32,981 bases of DNA from Oscillospiraceae bacterium (lineage in GTDB: Bacteria > Bacillota > Clostridia > Oscillospirales > Oscillospiraceae). The notes below the pieces were generated by a model. That model searched no databases. It was given only the letters and a program-made list of their open reading frames with translations, and was not told the origin of the DNA. The DNA lies in assembly GCA_916988195.3 (NCBI GenBank), contig CAKASQ030000027.1, positions 1-32,981 on the forward strand, given 5' to 3'. Shown in pieces: positions 7,326-15,368 of this stretch. Position numbers and translations under genes: made by a program. How positions within the stretch are numbered: the stretch's first letter is position 1; each line of letters starts with the position of its first letter.

Positions 7326-8222
7326 ATGAACCACAACGACGCGTTTTCCCGGTGCCACCCGTTGGTGAACTTTCTATATTTTGCGCTCGTGCTGCTGGGG
7401 GCGATGGTCCTGCGGCACCCGGTGTGTCAGGTGCTTTCGCTGATCGGCGCAATCGCCTGCTTTTGCTGCCTCGGGGGAGAAAAGCCGGGCGGCTTCCGGC
7501 TGTGGTACGCGTTGGCGCTGGTCGTGCTGACCGCCGCCGTAAATCCCGCGTTCAGCCACGAAGGGCGGACGATTCTTCGCTATCTTCCGTCCGGAAACCC
7601 CCTGACACTCGAGTCCGTTTTATACGGTCTTGGCGCAGGGCTCACGCTCTGCACGGCTTTAATCTGGTTTTCCGATTACACACGGGTCATGACGTCCGAT
7701 AAATTCGTCTACCTGTTCGGAAGAATCGTCCCGGCGCTGAGTCTGGTCCTTTCGATGACGCTCCGCTTCGTTCCGCGCTTTTCCGCGCAGGCAAGACGGG
7801 TTTCCCGAGCGCAGGCCGCCGTCGGAAACGACATGCACACGGGAAGCCCCGTTCACCGCGTCAAATGCGCGCTGATGGTCTTCTCAATCTTAGTCACGTG
7901 GTCGCTTGAAAACGCGGTCGACACGGCGGACTCCATGCGCGCCCGGGGCTACGGCCTTCCCGGAAGGAGCGCGTTTTCGATCTTCACGCTTACGAAACGA
8001 GACAAGCTGCTGCTTGCCGTCATGGGTCTTTTGGGCGGAACTGTTATCGCCGGATACGCACTTGGCGCACTTTCGTGGCGGTATTATCCGAGCGTCAAGG
8101 GCGCAGGCTTCGCGCCCTTGAGCGTTCTTTGCTATCTCAGCTTCTTGATCCTCAATCTCATCCCGGTCATCTTAGAGCAAAAGGAGGCGGCTGTATGCAG
8201 ACGTTTACAATCTCAGATCTGA
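7326..8222 (+). CDS. ecfT: ECF transporter transmembrane T-component
   Basis: The 298-residue membrane protein is the coupling subunit of an energy-coupling-factor importer. It has about six hydrophobic segments and the C-terminal cytoplasmic signature SMRARGYGLPGRS (near residues 200-213), whose Ala-Arg-Gly motif docks with the ABC ATPases. AAAGGGG precedes the ATG at 7326. Its 3' end overlaps the next gene by 28 bases, implying coupled translation with the ATPase/S-component fusion. CbiQ-like annotation is likely. Specificity lies with the S-component, not this subunit. Confidence 0.88.
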   Translation: MNHNDAFSRCHPLVNFLYFALVLLGAMVLRHPVCQVLSLIGAIACFCCLGGEKPGGFRLWYALALVVLTAAVNPAFSHEGRTILRYLPSGNPLTLESVLYGLGAGLTLCTALIWFSDYTRVMTSDKFVYLFGRIVPALSLVLSMTLRFVPRFSAQARRVSRAQAAVGNDMHTGSPVHRVKCALMVFSILVTWSLENAVDTADSMRARGYGLPGRSAFSIFTLTKRDKLLLAVMGLLGGTVIAGYALGALSWRYYPSVKGAGFAPLSVLCYLSFLILNLIPVILEQKEAAVCRRLQSQI

Positions 8223-10882
8223 GCTTTACGTATCCCACAGAAACCGTCCCCGCGCTCCAAAACGTCTCGCTTTCGATCGAGGCAGGCTCTTTTACCGTGC
8301 TCTGCGGCAGATCCGGCTGCGGCAAGTCGACGCTTCTGCGGCAATTAAAGCCCATCTTGCAGCCGCACGGGACGAAAACGGGGGAGATTCTCTTTGATGG
8401 AAAGCCTCTAGAGTCTCTTTCCCAGCGCGAGCAAAGCGCCCGCATCGGCTTTGTGCTGCAAAACTTAGACGCGCAGCTGGTGACTGACAAGGTCTGGCAC
8501 GAGCTGGCGTTTGGCCTGGAGTCTCTGGGACTGGACACGCCGACGATCCGCCGCCGCGTGGCGGAAATTGCGTCGTATTTCGGCATCCAGAACTGGTTCT
8601 ATAAGCCCGTGGCCGAGCTCTCGGGCGGGCAGAAGCAGCTGGTAAATTTGGCGTCCGTGATGGCGCTCGAGCCGTCTGTCCTGCTGCTCGACGAGCCGAC
8701 GAGCCAGCTTGACCCCATCGCTGCGACCGACTTTCTCTCGACGCTCGGCAGGATCAACCGCGAGCTTGGCACAACGATCATCCTCTCCGAGCACCGGCTG
8801 GAGGACGCGCTGGCCTTATCGACGAACGTCGTCTTCATGGAGCGCGGGTGCGTGCTGGATACCGGGACGGCAAGCGAGGTCGGCGCGCGGCTCAAAGCGA
8901 ATGGCAGCGACATGTTTTCCGCTATGCCCGTTCCGATGCGCATCTACGCGGGTGTTCCGAACGAGCTTTCCTGCCCCGTCACGGTCGCGCAGGGAAGGCT
9001 GTGGCTGGAAAGCTTTTCGCAAACGCACAAGCTTTCCCCCATTCCGGCGCCCGCTACCGCCAAAAAGCATGAGGACGCCCCCGCTGTCGAACTGACAGAA
9101 GCATTTTTCCGGTATGACAAGGAATCGCCCGACGTCATCAAAGCGCTGTCGCTGCGCGCCTACAGGGGCGAGCTTCTCGCAATCTTAGGCGGCAACGGCA
9201 CGGGAAAATCCACGACGATGGGGCTTATTTCCGGTGTGAACCGCGCCTATCGCGGCAAGGTTTCCGTTTTGGGGCATGCGCCGCAGGAGGTTTTAAGCCG
9301 CGTCGCGCTTCTGCCACAGGACCCGCAGACGCTGTTCGTCAAAAATACGGTCATCGAGGACCTGCTTTCCGTGCTGGACAATCAGCCGAAGGACAAGCGC
9401 AAGGCGCTGGCGCTTCAGAAGGCGAGGCTCCGCGAGCTGACAGAGCTTTTAGACCGGCACCCCTACGATCTTTCCGGCGGCGAGCAGCAGCGGGCGGCTT
9501 TATGTAAGGTCCTTCTGCGAGAGCCCGAGGTTCTGCTCCTCGACGAGCCGACGAAGGGACTCGATGCGGACTTTAAAAAGACGTTTGCCCGGATCATAAG
9601 GCGCCTGACAAAGCGCGGTGTATGCGTCATTATGGTAAGCCACGACGCGGAGTTCTGCGCGAGCTTTGCCGATCGGTGCGCGATGTTCTTTGACGGCGCG
9701 ATTGTCGCCGAAGGAACGCCGCGGGAATTTTTCTCCTCCGGCAGCTTCTACACGACCTCGGCCAGCCGCATGGCGCGCGGGCTTCTTCCCGGTGCAATTA
9801 CGCCTGAGGATGTGATCACGGCCTGCGGCGGCGCGCTTCCTTCCGAGCCGGAGCTTCCGGACGAGGCGTTGCAGGAGATGCAGGCCAAGCGGGAATCGGA
9901 AGCCGAGGCGAAAACGTATCTTCTTCCAAGCGAGATCCCGCCGCTTCCCTTGTGGCGCAAACTGACTGGCGGGCTCGGGGTTCTTGGCGCAGTCGTCTGC
10001 CTTATAAGAATCCTTCGCATCAGCGATTTATCGGAGCTTCTGACCGAGGGGGGGCTCACGAGTCTGGCGGGCGACACGTTCAAGCTCTATCTTGCGATGC
10101 TCGTCAGCCTTTTTGTTGTCGCTGTCTCCTTCAGCCGCGCCGCGCCGCAGCCGGTCCACTCGAGCCTTGGCGGGCGGCCGCTGTCTAAAAGAACGAGGCT
10201 TGCAAGCGCGGTGTCGCTGCTTCTCGTGCCGCTGACGATTTTCGTCGGCATCGTCTACTTCGGCAAGAAAAGCTATGGCGCTGTTTCCATTCTAGTGCTT
10301 CTCGAGTGTATGGCCCCGTTCGCCCTGATTTTTGAAGGGCGCAAACCCAAGGCGCGCGAGCTGGTGCTCATTGCGGCGCTTTGCGCGCTGGCGGTCGCCG
10401 GACGGGCGGCGCTTTTCATGCTGCCGGGGTTCAAGCCCGTGGCGGCGCTGGTGATTTTATCGGGCGTGGCCTTCGGCGGGGAAACGGGATTTTTGGTCGG
10501 TGCGATGAGCATGCTGACCTCGAACGTTCTGTTTGGTCAGGGCCCCTGGACGCCGTTTCAGATGTTTGCGATGGGACTCATCGGCTTTTTGGCGGGCGTT
10601 TGCTTCCAGAAGGGGCTACTGCGCGCGGGCCGTGCGCCGCTGGCAATTTTCGGTGCGGTGAGCGTGGTGCTCATCTACGGCGGGCTCATGAATCCCGCGT
10701 CGGCAATTCTCTACCAGCCGAATCTCTCGTGGAGCGTGCTGAAAGCGTATTATCTGACGGGCTTCCCGTTTGACCTTGTGCACGCGGCGGCGACGGCGCT
10801 GTTCCTCTGGTTCGGCGCGGAGCCGATGCTCGAAAAGCTCGAGCGCGTAAAGCGCAAGTACGGTTTGACAGAAATTCCCTAA
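8195..10882 (+). CDS. Three-part ECF fusion: ABC ATPase - ABC ATPase - S-component
   Basis: The 895-residue protein joins two ABC ATPase domains to a membrane substrate-binding component. ATPase 1: Walker A GRSGCGKST (38-46), LSGGQ (142-146), LLLDEP (163-168), switch H200. ATPase 2: Walker A GGNGTGKST (332-340), LSGGE (426-430), VLLLDEP (446-452), switch H483. From about residue 586 to the end there are several transmembrane segments with an S-component core (GRAALFMLPGFKP, then GQGPWTPFQMFAMG), the type associated with cobalamin ECF systems. With EcfT it forms a complete importer encoded by two genes. SD AAGGAGG (8181-8187) is 7 bases before the ATG. Corrinoid specificity is inferred from neighbours; a related vitamin or lower-ligand base is possible. 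Confidence 0.88.
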   Translation: MQTFTISDLSFTYPTETVPALQNVSLSIEAGSFTVLCGRSGCGKSTLLRQLKPILQPHGTKTGEILFDGKPLESLSQREQSARIGFVLQNLDAQLVTDKVWHELAFGLESLGLDTPTIRRRVAEIASYFGIQNWFYKPVAELSGGQKQLVNLASVMALEPSVLLLDEPTSQLDPIAATDFLSTLGRINRELGTTIILSEHRLEDALALSTNVVFMERGCVLDTGTASEVGARLKANGSDMFSAMPVPMRIYAGVPNELSCPVTVAQGRLWLESFSQTHKLSPIPAPATAKKHEDAPAVELTEAFFRYDKESPDVIKALSLRAYRGELLAILGGNGTGKSTTMGLISGVNRAYRGKVSVLGHAPQEVLSRVALLPQDPQTLFVKNTVIEDLLSVLDNQPKDKRKALALQKARLRELTELLDRHPYDLSGGEQQRAALCKVLLREPEVLLLDEPTKGLDADFKKTFARIIRRLTKRGVCVIMVSHDAEFCASFADRCAMFFDGAIVAEGTPREFFSSGSFYTTSASRMARGLLPGAITPEDVITACGGALPSEPELPDEALQEMQAKRESEAEAKTYLLPSEIPPLPLWRKLTGGLGVLGAVVCLIRILRISDLSELLTEGGLTSLAGDTFKLYLAMLVSLFVVAVSFSRAAPQPVHSSLGGRPLSKRTRLASAVSLLLVPLTIFVGIVYFGKKSYGAVSILVLLECMAPFALIFEGRKPKARELVLIAALCALAVAGRAALFMLPGFKPVAALVILSGVAFGGETGFLVGAMSMLTSNVLFGQGPWTPFQMFAMGLIGFLAGVCFQKGLLRAGRAPLAIFGAVSVVLIYGGLMNPASAILYQPNLSWSVLKAYYLTGFPFDLVHAAATALFLWFGAEPMLEKLERVKRKYGLTEIP

Positions 10883-10961
10883 TTACCATCTTCTTTCGTC
10901 TTTTTCACCAAATTGCACAGATTTTGTTAAGATTTTCTGTTCATTTTGCTATTTTTTGTCC

Positions 10962-11005
10962 TTCGACGGGCTTCGACACCCTTTTGGAAGCAAATCGTGT
11001 ATGAT
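10962..11005 (+). promoter_or_regulatory. Possible Spo0A-type promoter of the 50-residue ORF
   Basis: TTCGACG (10962-10968) and TTCGACA (10972-10978) are tandem copies, 10 bp apart, of the reverse complement of the Spo0A box TGTCGAA (one with one mismatch, one perfect). A good -10, TATGAT, lies at 11000-11005, 22 bp after the second TTCGAC. That long spacing is known from Spo0A-activated sigma-A promoters such as spoIIG. Binding is not shown by sequence alone. Confidence 0.4.
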
Positions 11006-11072
11006 GTAGCCAGTCAGTGAGATGTACGCAAGATGTCGCTGATGAAGTGCGTCAGAAAGGAGGATTCTCAGC

Positions 11073-11225
11073 ATGCAGACAATCACAAAGGAATATGCGT
11101 ATCTGTTCCATATGGTCGAATGCGCCCGGCAGGAGCTGAGCCGTCTGGAGCAGATGCTGATTGAAGCGCAGCAGACTGCGGAGGAGATCTATCTCAACCG
11201 CACCGAGCCCGACGCCAATGCCTGA
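11073..11225 (+). CDS. Small helical protein of unknown function
   Basis: A 50-residue ORF starts at ATG 11073 with the strong SD AAAGGAGG (11057-11064). It is dominated by one or two amphipathic helices (ECARQELSRLEQMLIEAQQ and following), rich in E, Q and L, with a short polar C-terminus (NRTEPDANA). There is no transmembrane segment or signal peptide. I do not recognise the family. It stands alone between the ECF genes and a DnaA-box cluster, behind possible Spo0A boxes, so a small regulatory or sporulation role is conceivable but unproven. Confidence 0.65.
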   Translation: MQTITKEYAYLFHMVECARQELSRLEQMLIEAQQTAEEIYLNRTEPDANA

Positions 11226-11335
11226 CCGGCAGGAACGCTCCGGCCGCACAGGCTTGAGAAGGCCCTGGGGTCCTTCCGCGTCTTTCCATATTTGATTTCC
11301 GCATTCCCCGCAAGTCCATACTTCACGCTCCTTCT

Positions 11336-11380
11336 GGCCGCCGCACAGCTGCGATATTTGTGCGGCGGCCGCCCTTTTTT
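11336..11380 (+). terminator. Strong intrinsic terminator
   Basis: GGCCGCCGCACA (11336-11347) pairs perfectly with TGTGCGGCGGCC (11359-11370), followed by GCCC and six T. It separates the small ORF from the DnaA-box cluster. Confidence 0.88.
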
Positions 11381-11397
11381 ACACAGCTCCGCATCCA

Positions 11398-11449
11398 CCA
11401 TCCACACAGTTGTCCACACTTATACACACTATCCACAGGGTTCTCCACA
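11398..11449 (+). other. Cluster of five DnaA-box-like sequences
   Basis: Against the consensus TTATNCACA the window has CCATCCACA (11398), TTGTCCACA (11410), TTATACACA (11420, perfect), CTATCCACA (11429) and TTCTCCACA (11441), all on the same strand and starting 12, 10, 9 and 12 bases apart. A T-rich stretch follows (11493-11534) before the ParB/Noc gene. This is the pattern of an origin or of a DnaA-titration or regulatory site; no dnaA gene is in the window. Confidence 0.65.
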
Positions 11450-11561
11450 TTTTGTGCCACACTGTCCCACCGCTACAATTCCTTGTGTCAAGTCTTTTTT
11501 TCGCGCGTTTTCTCTCGATTGTTTTCGTAAAATATAGGAAGAAACGAGAAGGAGGCGCGCC

Positions 11562-12380
11562 ATGCTGACACAAACGAAGGCCCGATCTGGAGCATTACAG
11601 GGCGGAAGAGTCGTCTTTCTGCCGCTTTCCGCCATCCGCCCCAACCCCGCGCAGCCGCGCACGGTCTTTGACGCGCAGGGCTTGCAGGAGCTGGCCGCGT
11701 CCATCCGGCAGTACGGCGTTTTGCAGCCCTTGACTGTCCGGAAAAAGGCGGGCTTCTTTGAGCTCGTCGCGGGCGAGCGGCGATTGCGCGCAGCGGGTCT
11801 TGCAGGGCTCTGCGAGGTGCCGTGCCTGCTTGTGAGCGTGGACGATCAGGATGCGGGGCTTCTGGCGCTCGTTGAAAACTTACAGCGGCGGGACCTTGAC
11901 TATCTCGAGCAGGCCGAAGGGCTCCAGAGGCTCATGCAGGAATACCACCTCACACAGGAGCAGGCGGCGCGCAGACTCGGCAAAAGCCAGCCGGCGGTTG
12001 CGAACAAGCTGCGTCTGCTGCGGCTATCTTCTCCGGTGCGCGCAGCGCTTCGGGCAAGCGGCCTTTCCGAGCGGCACGCGCGGGCGCTTTTGCGCTTAGA
12101 GGACGAGACCGCACAGCTGCGCGCCATTCGTCTGATCGCGGAAAATGACTGGACGGTCGCAAGGACCGAGCGCTATGTCGATGAGCAGCTCTCCACGGCA
12201 AAGGGAAAGGCGCGGCTTTCGCGGTTCGTGCTGCGCGATATGCGCCTGTTTCTGAACGGAATCAACCATCAGCTCGACCTCATCCGCGCCGCCGGGCTCA
12301 ATCCGCAAACCGAACAGGAGGAAACAGAACGCGAGCTGGTTCTGACCATCCGAATTCCCAAATCCGTGAGCGGCCGCTGA
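11562..12380 (+). CDS. noc: ParB/Noc-family nucleoid occlusion or partition protein
   Basis: The 272-residue protein has the ParB N-terminal CTPase fold: PLSAIRPNPAQPRTVFD at about residues 25-41, the GERRLRAA phosphate-binding motif near residue 70, and ENLQRRDLDYLEQAEG. A central helix-turn-helix follows (YHLTQEQAARRLGKSQPAVA), then a basic C-terminal dimerisation region. Such proteins bind parS- or NBS-type sites, load as CTP-dependent clamps and organise the origin region or keep division off the nucleoid. SD GAAGGAGG precedes the ATG. No parA partner is adjacent, which favours Noc or an orphan ParB; the two cannot be separated by eye. Confidence 0.85.
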   Translation: MLTQTKARSGALQGGRVVFLPLSAIRPNPAQPRTVFDAQGLQELAASIRQYGVLQPLTVRKKAGFFELVAGERRLRAAGLAGLCEVPCLLVSVDDQDAGLLALVENLQRRDLDYLEQAEGLQRLMQEYHLTQEQAARRLGKSQPAVANKLRLLRLSSPVRAALRASGLSERHARALLRLEDETAQLRAIRLIAENDWTVARTERYVDEQLSTAKGKARLSRFVLRDMRLFLNGINHQLDLIRAAGLNPQTEQEETERELVLTIRIPKSVSGR

Positions 12381-12408
12381 CGGCATATTGAGCAGGTTTC
12401 ACAAAAAT

Positions 12409-12448
12409 GCGGCAGTCCGGCTTGGGCTGCCGCGTTGTGTTGTTTTTA
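12409..12448 (+). terminator. Intrinsic terminator after noc
   Basis: GCGGCAG (12409-12415) pairs with CTGCCGC (12427-12433), with further C-G pairs inside, followed by GTTGTGTTGTTTTT. Confidence 0.75.
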
Positions 12449-12556
12449 TTTCGGGCAAAATGCATGTCTGAAAAGGTTGGGTCTTGTGTGTTTCCATCGA
12501 AACACTCGAAAAATCCAACAAATTTTCGCATTTTACTTATATTTTTCAATTTCTTG

Positions 12557-12659
12557 TTGAAAAAACCGAACTTTGTGCTATAGTATGTAATTGTCTGAAT
12601 ATCAAAAGCAAGTATGCTCGGCCGCATCGAGTGACGAGGCGGCCACCATCAGGAAAGGG
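12557..12659 (+). promoter_or_regulatory. Promoter and RBS of ppdK
   Basis: TTGAAA (12557-12562) and TATAGT (12579-12584) are spaced 16 bp. A roughly 75-base leader follows, with SD AGGAAAGGGG (about 12650-12659) 7 bases before the ATG at 12667. The longer open frame upstream crosses this promoter and is not used. Confidence 0.6.
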
Positions 12660-12666
12660 GTACAAA

Positions 12667-15300
12667 ATGTCTCATAAATACGTTTACCTGTTCTCGGAAG
12701 GCAACGGCCATATGCGCGAGCTGCTCGGCGGCAAGGGCGCGAACCTCGCCGAAATGACCAACCTCGGCATGCCGGTCCCGCAGGGCTTCACCATCACGAC
12801 CGAAGCCTGCACGCAGTACTACAAGGACGACCGCCAGATCAACAGCGAGATCGAAGCGGAAATCATGCAGTATGTTGAAAAGCTTGAGGAGATGACCGGC
12901 AAGAAGTTCGGCGATCTCTATAACCCGCTGCTCGTTTCCGTCCGTTCCGGCGCGCGTGCTTCCATGCCCGGCATGATGGATACGATCCTGAACCTCGGTC
13001 TTAACGACGAGGTCGTTGTCGCCTTCGCGAAGAAGACGAAGAACCCGCGCTTCGCTTACGACTCCTACCGCCGCTTCATCCAGATGTACTCCGACGTCGT
13101 CATGGAAGTCGGCAAGAAGTACTTTGAGCAGCTCATCGACGAGATGAAGGAAGCCAGAGGCGTGACGCTCGACACCGAACTCACCGCGGACGATCTCAAG
13201 GAACTGGCTGAAAAGTTCAAGGCCGAATACAGAGAAAAGCTCGGCGAAGACTTCCCGCAGGACCCCAAGGTCCAGCTCATGGGCGCCATCAAGGCCGTCT
13301 TCCGCTCTTGGGATAACCCCCGCGCGATCTACTACCGCCGCATGAACGATATCCCCTCCGACTGGGGCACTGCTGTCAACGTCCAGTCCATGGTCTTCGG
13401 CAACACCGGCGACACCTCCGGCACAGGCGTTGCGTTCACGCGTAACCCGGCGACCGGCGAAAAGAAGCTCTTCGGTGAGTTCCTGATGAACGCGCAGGGC
13501 GAAGACGTCGTCGCCGGCGTCCGCACCCCGCAGACCATCGACCAGCTGGCCGAGGTCATGCCCGAGGCTTACAAGCAGTTCACCGACATCTGCGCCAAGC
13601 TCGAGTATCACTACCGCGACATGCAGGACATGGAGTTCACCATCGAGGACAAGAAGCTCTACATGCTCCAGACCCGTAACGGCAAGCGCACCGCTGCCGC
13701 TGCCATGAAGATCGCCTGCGACCTCGTCGACGAAGGCATGATCTCCGAAGAAGAAGCCGTCGCCATGATCGACCCGAAGAGCCTCGACGCGCTGCTGCAC
13801 CCGACGTTTGACGCGGCCGCTCTGAAGAAGGCCAAGGTCATCGGCACGGGCCTGGCCGCATCTCCCGGCGCTGCCTGCGGCAAGGTCGTCTTTACCGCTG
13901 AAACCGCGACCGACATGGCCAAGGCCGGCCACAAGGTCATTCTCGTCCGTCTGGAGACCAGCCCGGAAGACATCGAAGGCATGCACTATGCACAGGGTGT
14001 TCTGACCGTCCGCGGCGGCATGACCTCCCACGCGGCTGTCGTCGCGCGCGGCATGGGCACGTGCTGCGTCTCCGGCTGCGGCGCGATCAAGATGGACGAA
14101 GCCAACAAGAAGTTTGAACTCGGCGGCAAGACCTATAAAGAGGGCGACTGGATCTCCATCGACGGCTCGACCGGCAACATCTACGGCGAAAAGATCAAGA
14201 CCGCCGCGGCTGCCATCTCCGGCGACTTCAACCGCATCATGAACTGGGCGGATCAGTTCCGCGTTCTCGATGTGCGCACGAACGCCGACACCCCGAACGA
14301 CGCTGCGCAGGCCTTCGCTTTCGGCGCGCAGGGCATCGGTCTGTGCCGTACTGAGCATATGTTCTTTGAAGCTGACCGCATCAAGGCGATGCGCGAAATG
14401 ATCGTCTCCGAGACCTCTGAGCAGCGTGAAAAGGCGCTTGCCAAACTCGAGCCGATCCAGCAGAGCGACTTTGAGGCCATCTACGAGGCTATGAAGGGCC
14501 GTCCTGTTACCATCCGTCTGCTTGACCCGCCCCTGCACGAGTTTGTCCCGACCGACCCGAAGGACATTGAAGAGCTCGCCAAGGAAATGAACATCTCCGT
14601 CGAGCATCTGAAGCAGGTCATTTCCGGCCTCCATGAGTTTAACCCGATGATGGGTCACCGCGGCTGCCGTCTGGACGTCACGTTCCCGGAGATCGCAAAG
14701 ATGCAGACTGCTGCGATCATCAAGGCAGCGCTGGCTGTCCGCAGCCGCAGACCTGCATGGAAGATCGTCCCGGAAATCATGGTTCCGCTGGTAGGCGAAG
14801 AGAAGGAGCTTGCGTTCGTCAAGTCCGTCATCGACCAGACCGCAAAGAAGATCATCAAGGCTGCCGGTTCCGACATGACCTACAAGGTCGGCACGATGAT
14901 CGAGATTCCGCGTGCTGCGCTGACTGCTGACGCAATCGCGAACCAGGCTGAGTTCTTCTCGTTCGGCACGAACGACCTGACCCAGATGACCTTCGGCTTC
15001 TCCCGTGACGACGCGGGCAAGTTCCTGGCGTCCTACTACGACAACAAGATCTACGAATCCGATCCGTTCTCCAAGCTCGACCAGGCTGGCGTCGGCCGCC
15101 TCGTCAAGATGGCAGCGGAGCTCGGCCGTCAGACCCGCCCGGACATCAAGCTCGGCATCTGCGGCGAACAGGGCGGCGATCCCTCGACCGTCGAATTCTG
15201 CCACAACATCGGCCTGAGCTACGTCTCCTGCAGCCCGTTCCGTGTTCCCATCGCAAGACTCGCTGCCGCGCAGGCTGCGATCAAAAACGCGAGGAAATAA
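12667..15300 (+). CDS. ppdK: Pyruvate, phosphate dikinase
   Basis: PPDK interconverts pyruvate, ATP and phosphate with PEP, AMP and pyrophosphate, giving anaerobes a reversible, energy-saving glycolytic step. The 877-residue length matches the clostridial enzyme. Seen in order: GGKGANLAEMTNLG in the N-terminal ATP-grasp domain; the swivelling-domain GGMTSHAAVVARG with phosphohistidine H455, the same number as in the Clostridium symbiosum enzyme; and the C-terminal TIM barrel with GLCRTEHMFF and catalytic cysteine near residue 832 in CGEQGGDP. Its last codons (AAAQAAIKNARK) overlap a 17-base sequence that recurs twice in the island downstream, so the present C-terminus may have been supplied by an integrated element. 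Confidence 0.97.
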   Translation: MSHKYVYLFSEGNGHMRELLGGKGANLAEMTNLGMPVPQGFTITTEACTQYYKDDRQINSEIEAEIMQYVEKLEEMTGKKFGDLYNPLLVSVRSGARASMPGMMDTILNLGLNDEVVVAFAKKTKNPRFAYDSYRRFIQMYSDVVMEVGKKYFEQLIDEMKEARGVTLDTELTADDLKELAEKFKAEYREKLGEDFPQDPKVQLMGAIKAVFRSWDNPRAIYYRRMNDIPSDWGTAVNVQSMVFGNTGDTSGTGVAFTRNPATGEKKLFGEFLMNAQGEDVVAGVRTPQTIDQLAEVMPEAYKQFTDICAKLEYHYRDMQDMEFTIEDKKLYMLQTRNGKRTAAAAMKIACDLVDEGMISEEEAVAMIDPKSLDALLHPTFDAAALKKAKVIGTGLAASPGAACGKVVFTAETATDMAKAGHKVILVRLETSPEDIEGMHYAQGVLTVRGGMTSHAAVVARGMGTCCVSGCGAIKMDEANKKFELGGKTYKEGDWISIDGSTGNIYGEKIKTAAAAISGDFNRIMNWADQFRVLDVRTNADTPNDAAQAFAFGAQGIGLCRTEHMFFEADRIKAMREMIVSETSEQREKALAKLEPIQQSDFEAIYEAMKGRPVTIRLLDPPLHEFVPTDPKDIEELAKEMNISVEHLKQVISGLHEFNPMMGHRGCRLDVTFPEIAKMQTAAIIKAALAVRSRRPAWKIVPEIMVPLVGEEKELAFVKSVIDQTAKKIIKAAGSDMTYKVGTMIEIPRAALTADAIANQAEFFSFGTNDLTQMTFGFSRDDAGKFLASYYDNKIYESDPFSKLDQAGVGRLVKMAAELGRQTRPDIKLGICGEQGGDPSTVEFCHNIGLSYVSCSPFRVPIARLAAAQAAIKNARK
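15262..15284 (+). other. Putative left attachment site in the ppdK 3' end
   Basis: GCTGCCGCGCAGGCTGC (15262-15278) plus GATCAA encodes the ppdK tail AAAQAAIK. The same core recurs at 17345 (identical 17 bases) and 24886 (one mismatch), each time reading AAAQAAI followed by a different tail and stop. This is the pattern left when an element integrates into the 3' end of a gene and rebuilds the coding end. Confidence 0.6.
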
Positions 15301-15330
15301 GTTCTCGTAAAAAAGAAACCAATCACGCAC

Positions 15331-15362
15331 AAACCCCCAACCGGTAATCCGGTTGGGGGTTT
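15331..15362. terminator. Bidirectional terminator between ppdK and the recombinase
   Basis: AAACCCCCAACCGG (15331-15344) pairs perfectly with CCGGTTGGGGGTTT (15349-15362). It can end ppdK on the plus strand and the converging recombinase gene on the minus strand. Confidence 0.9.
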
Positions 15363-15368
15363 TGTCAT

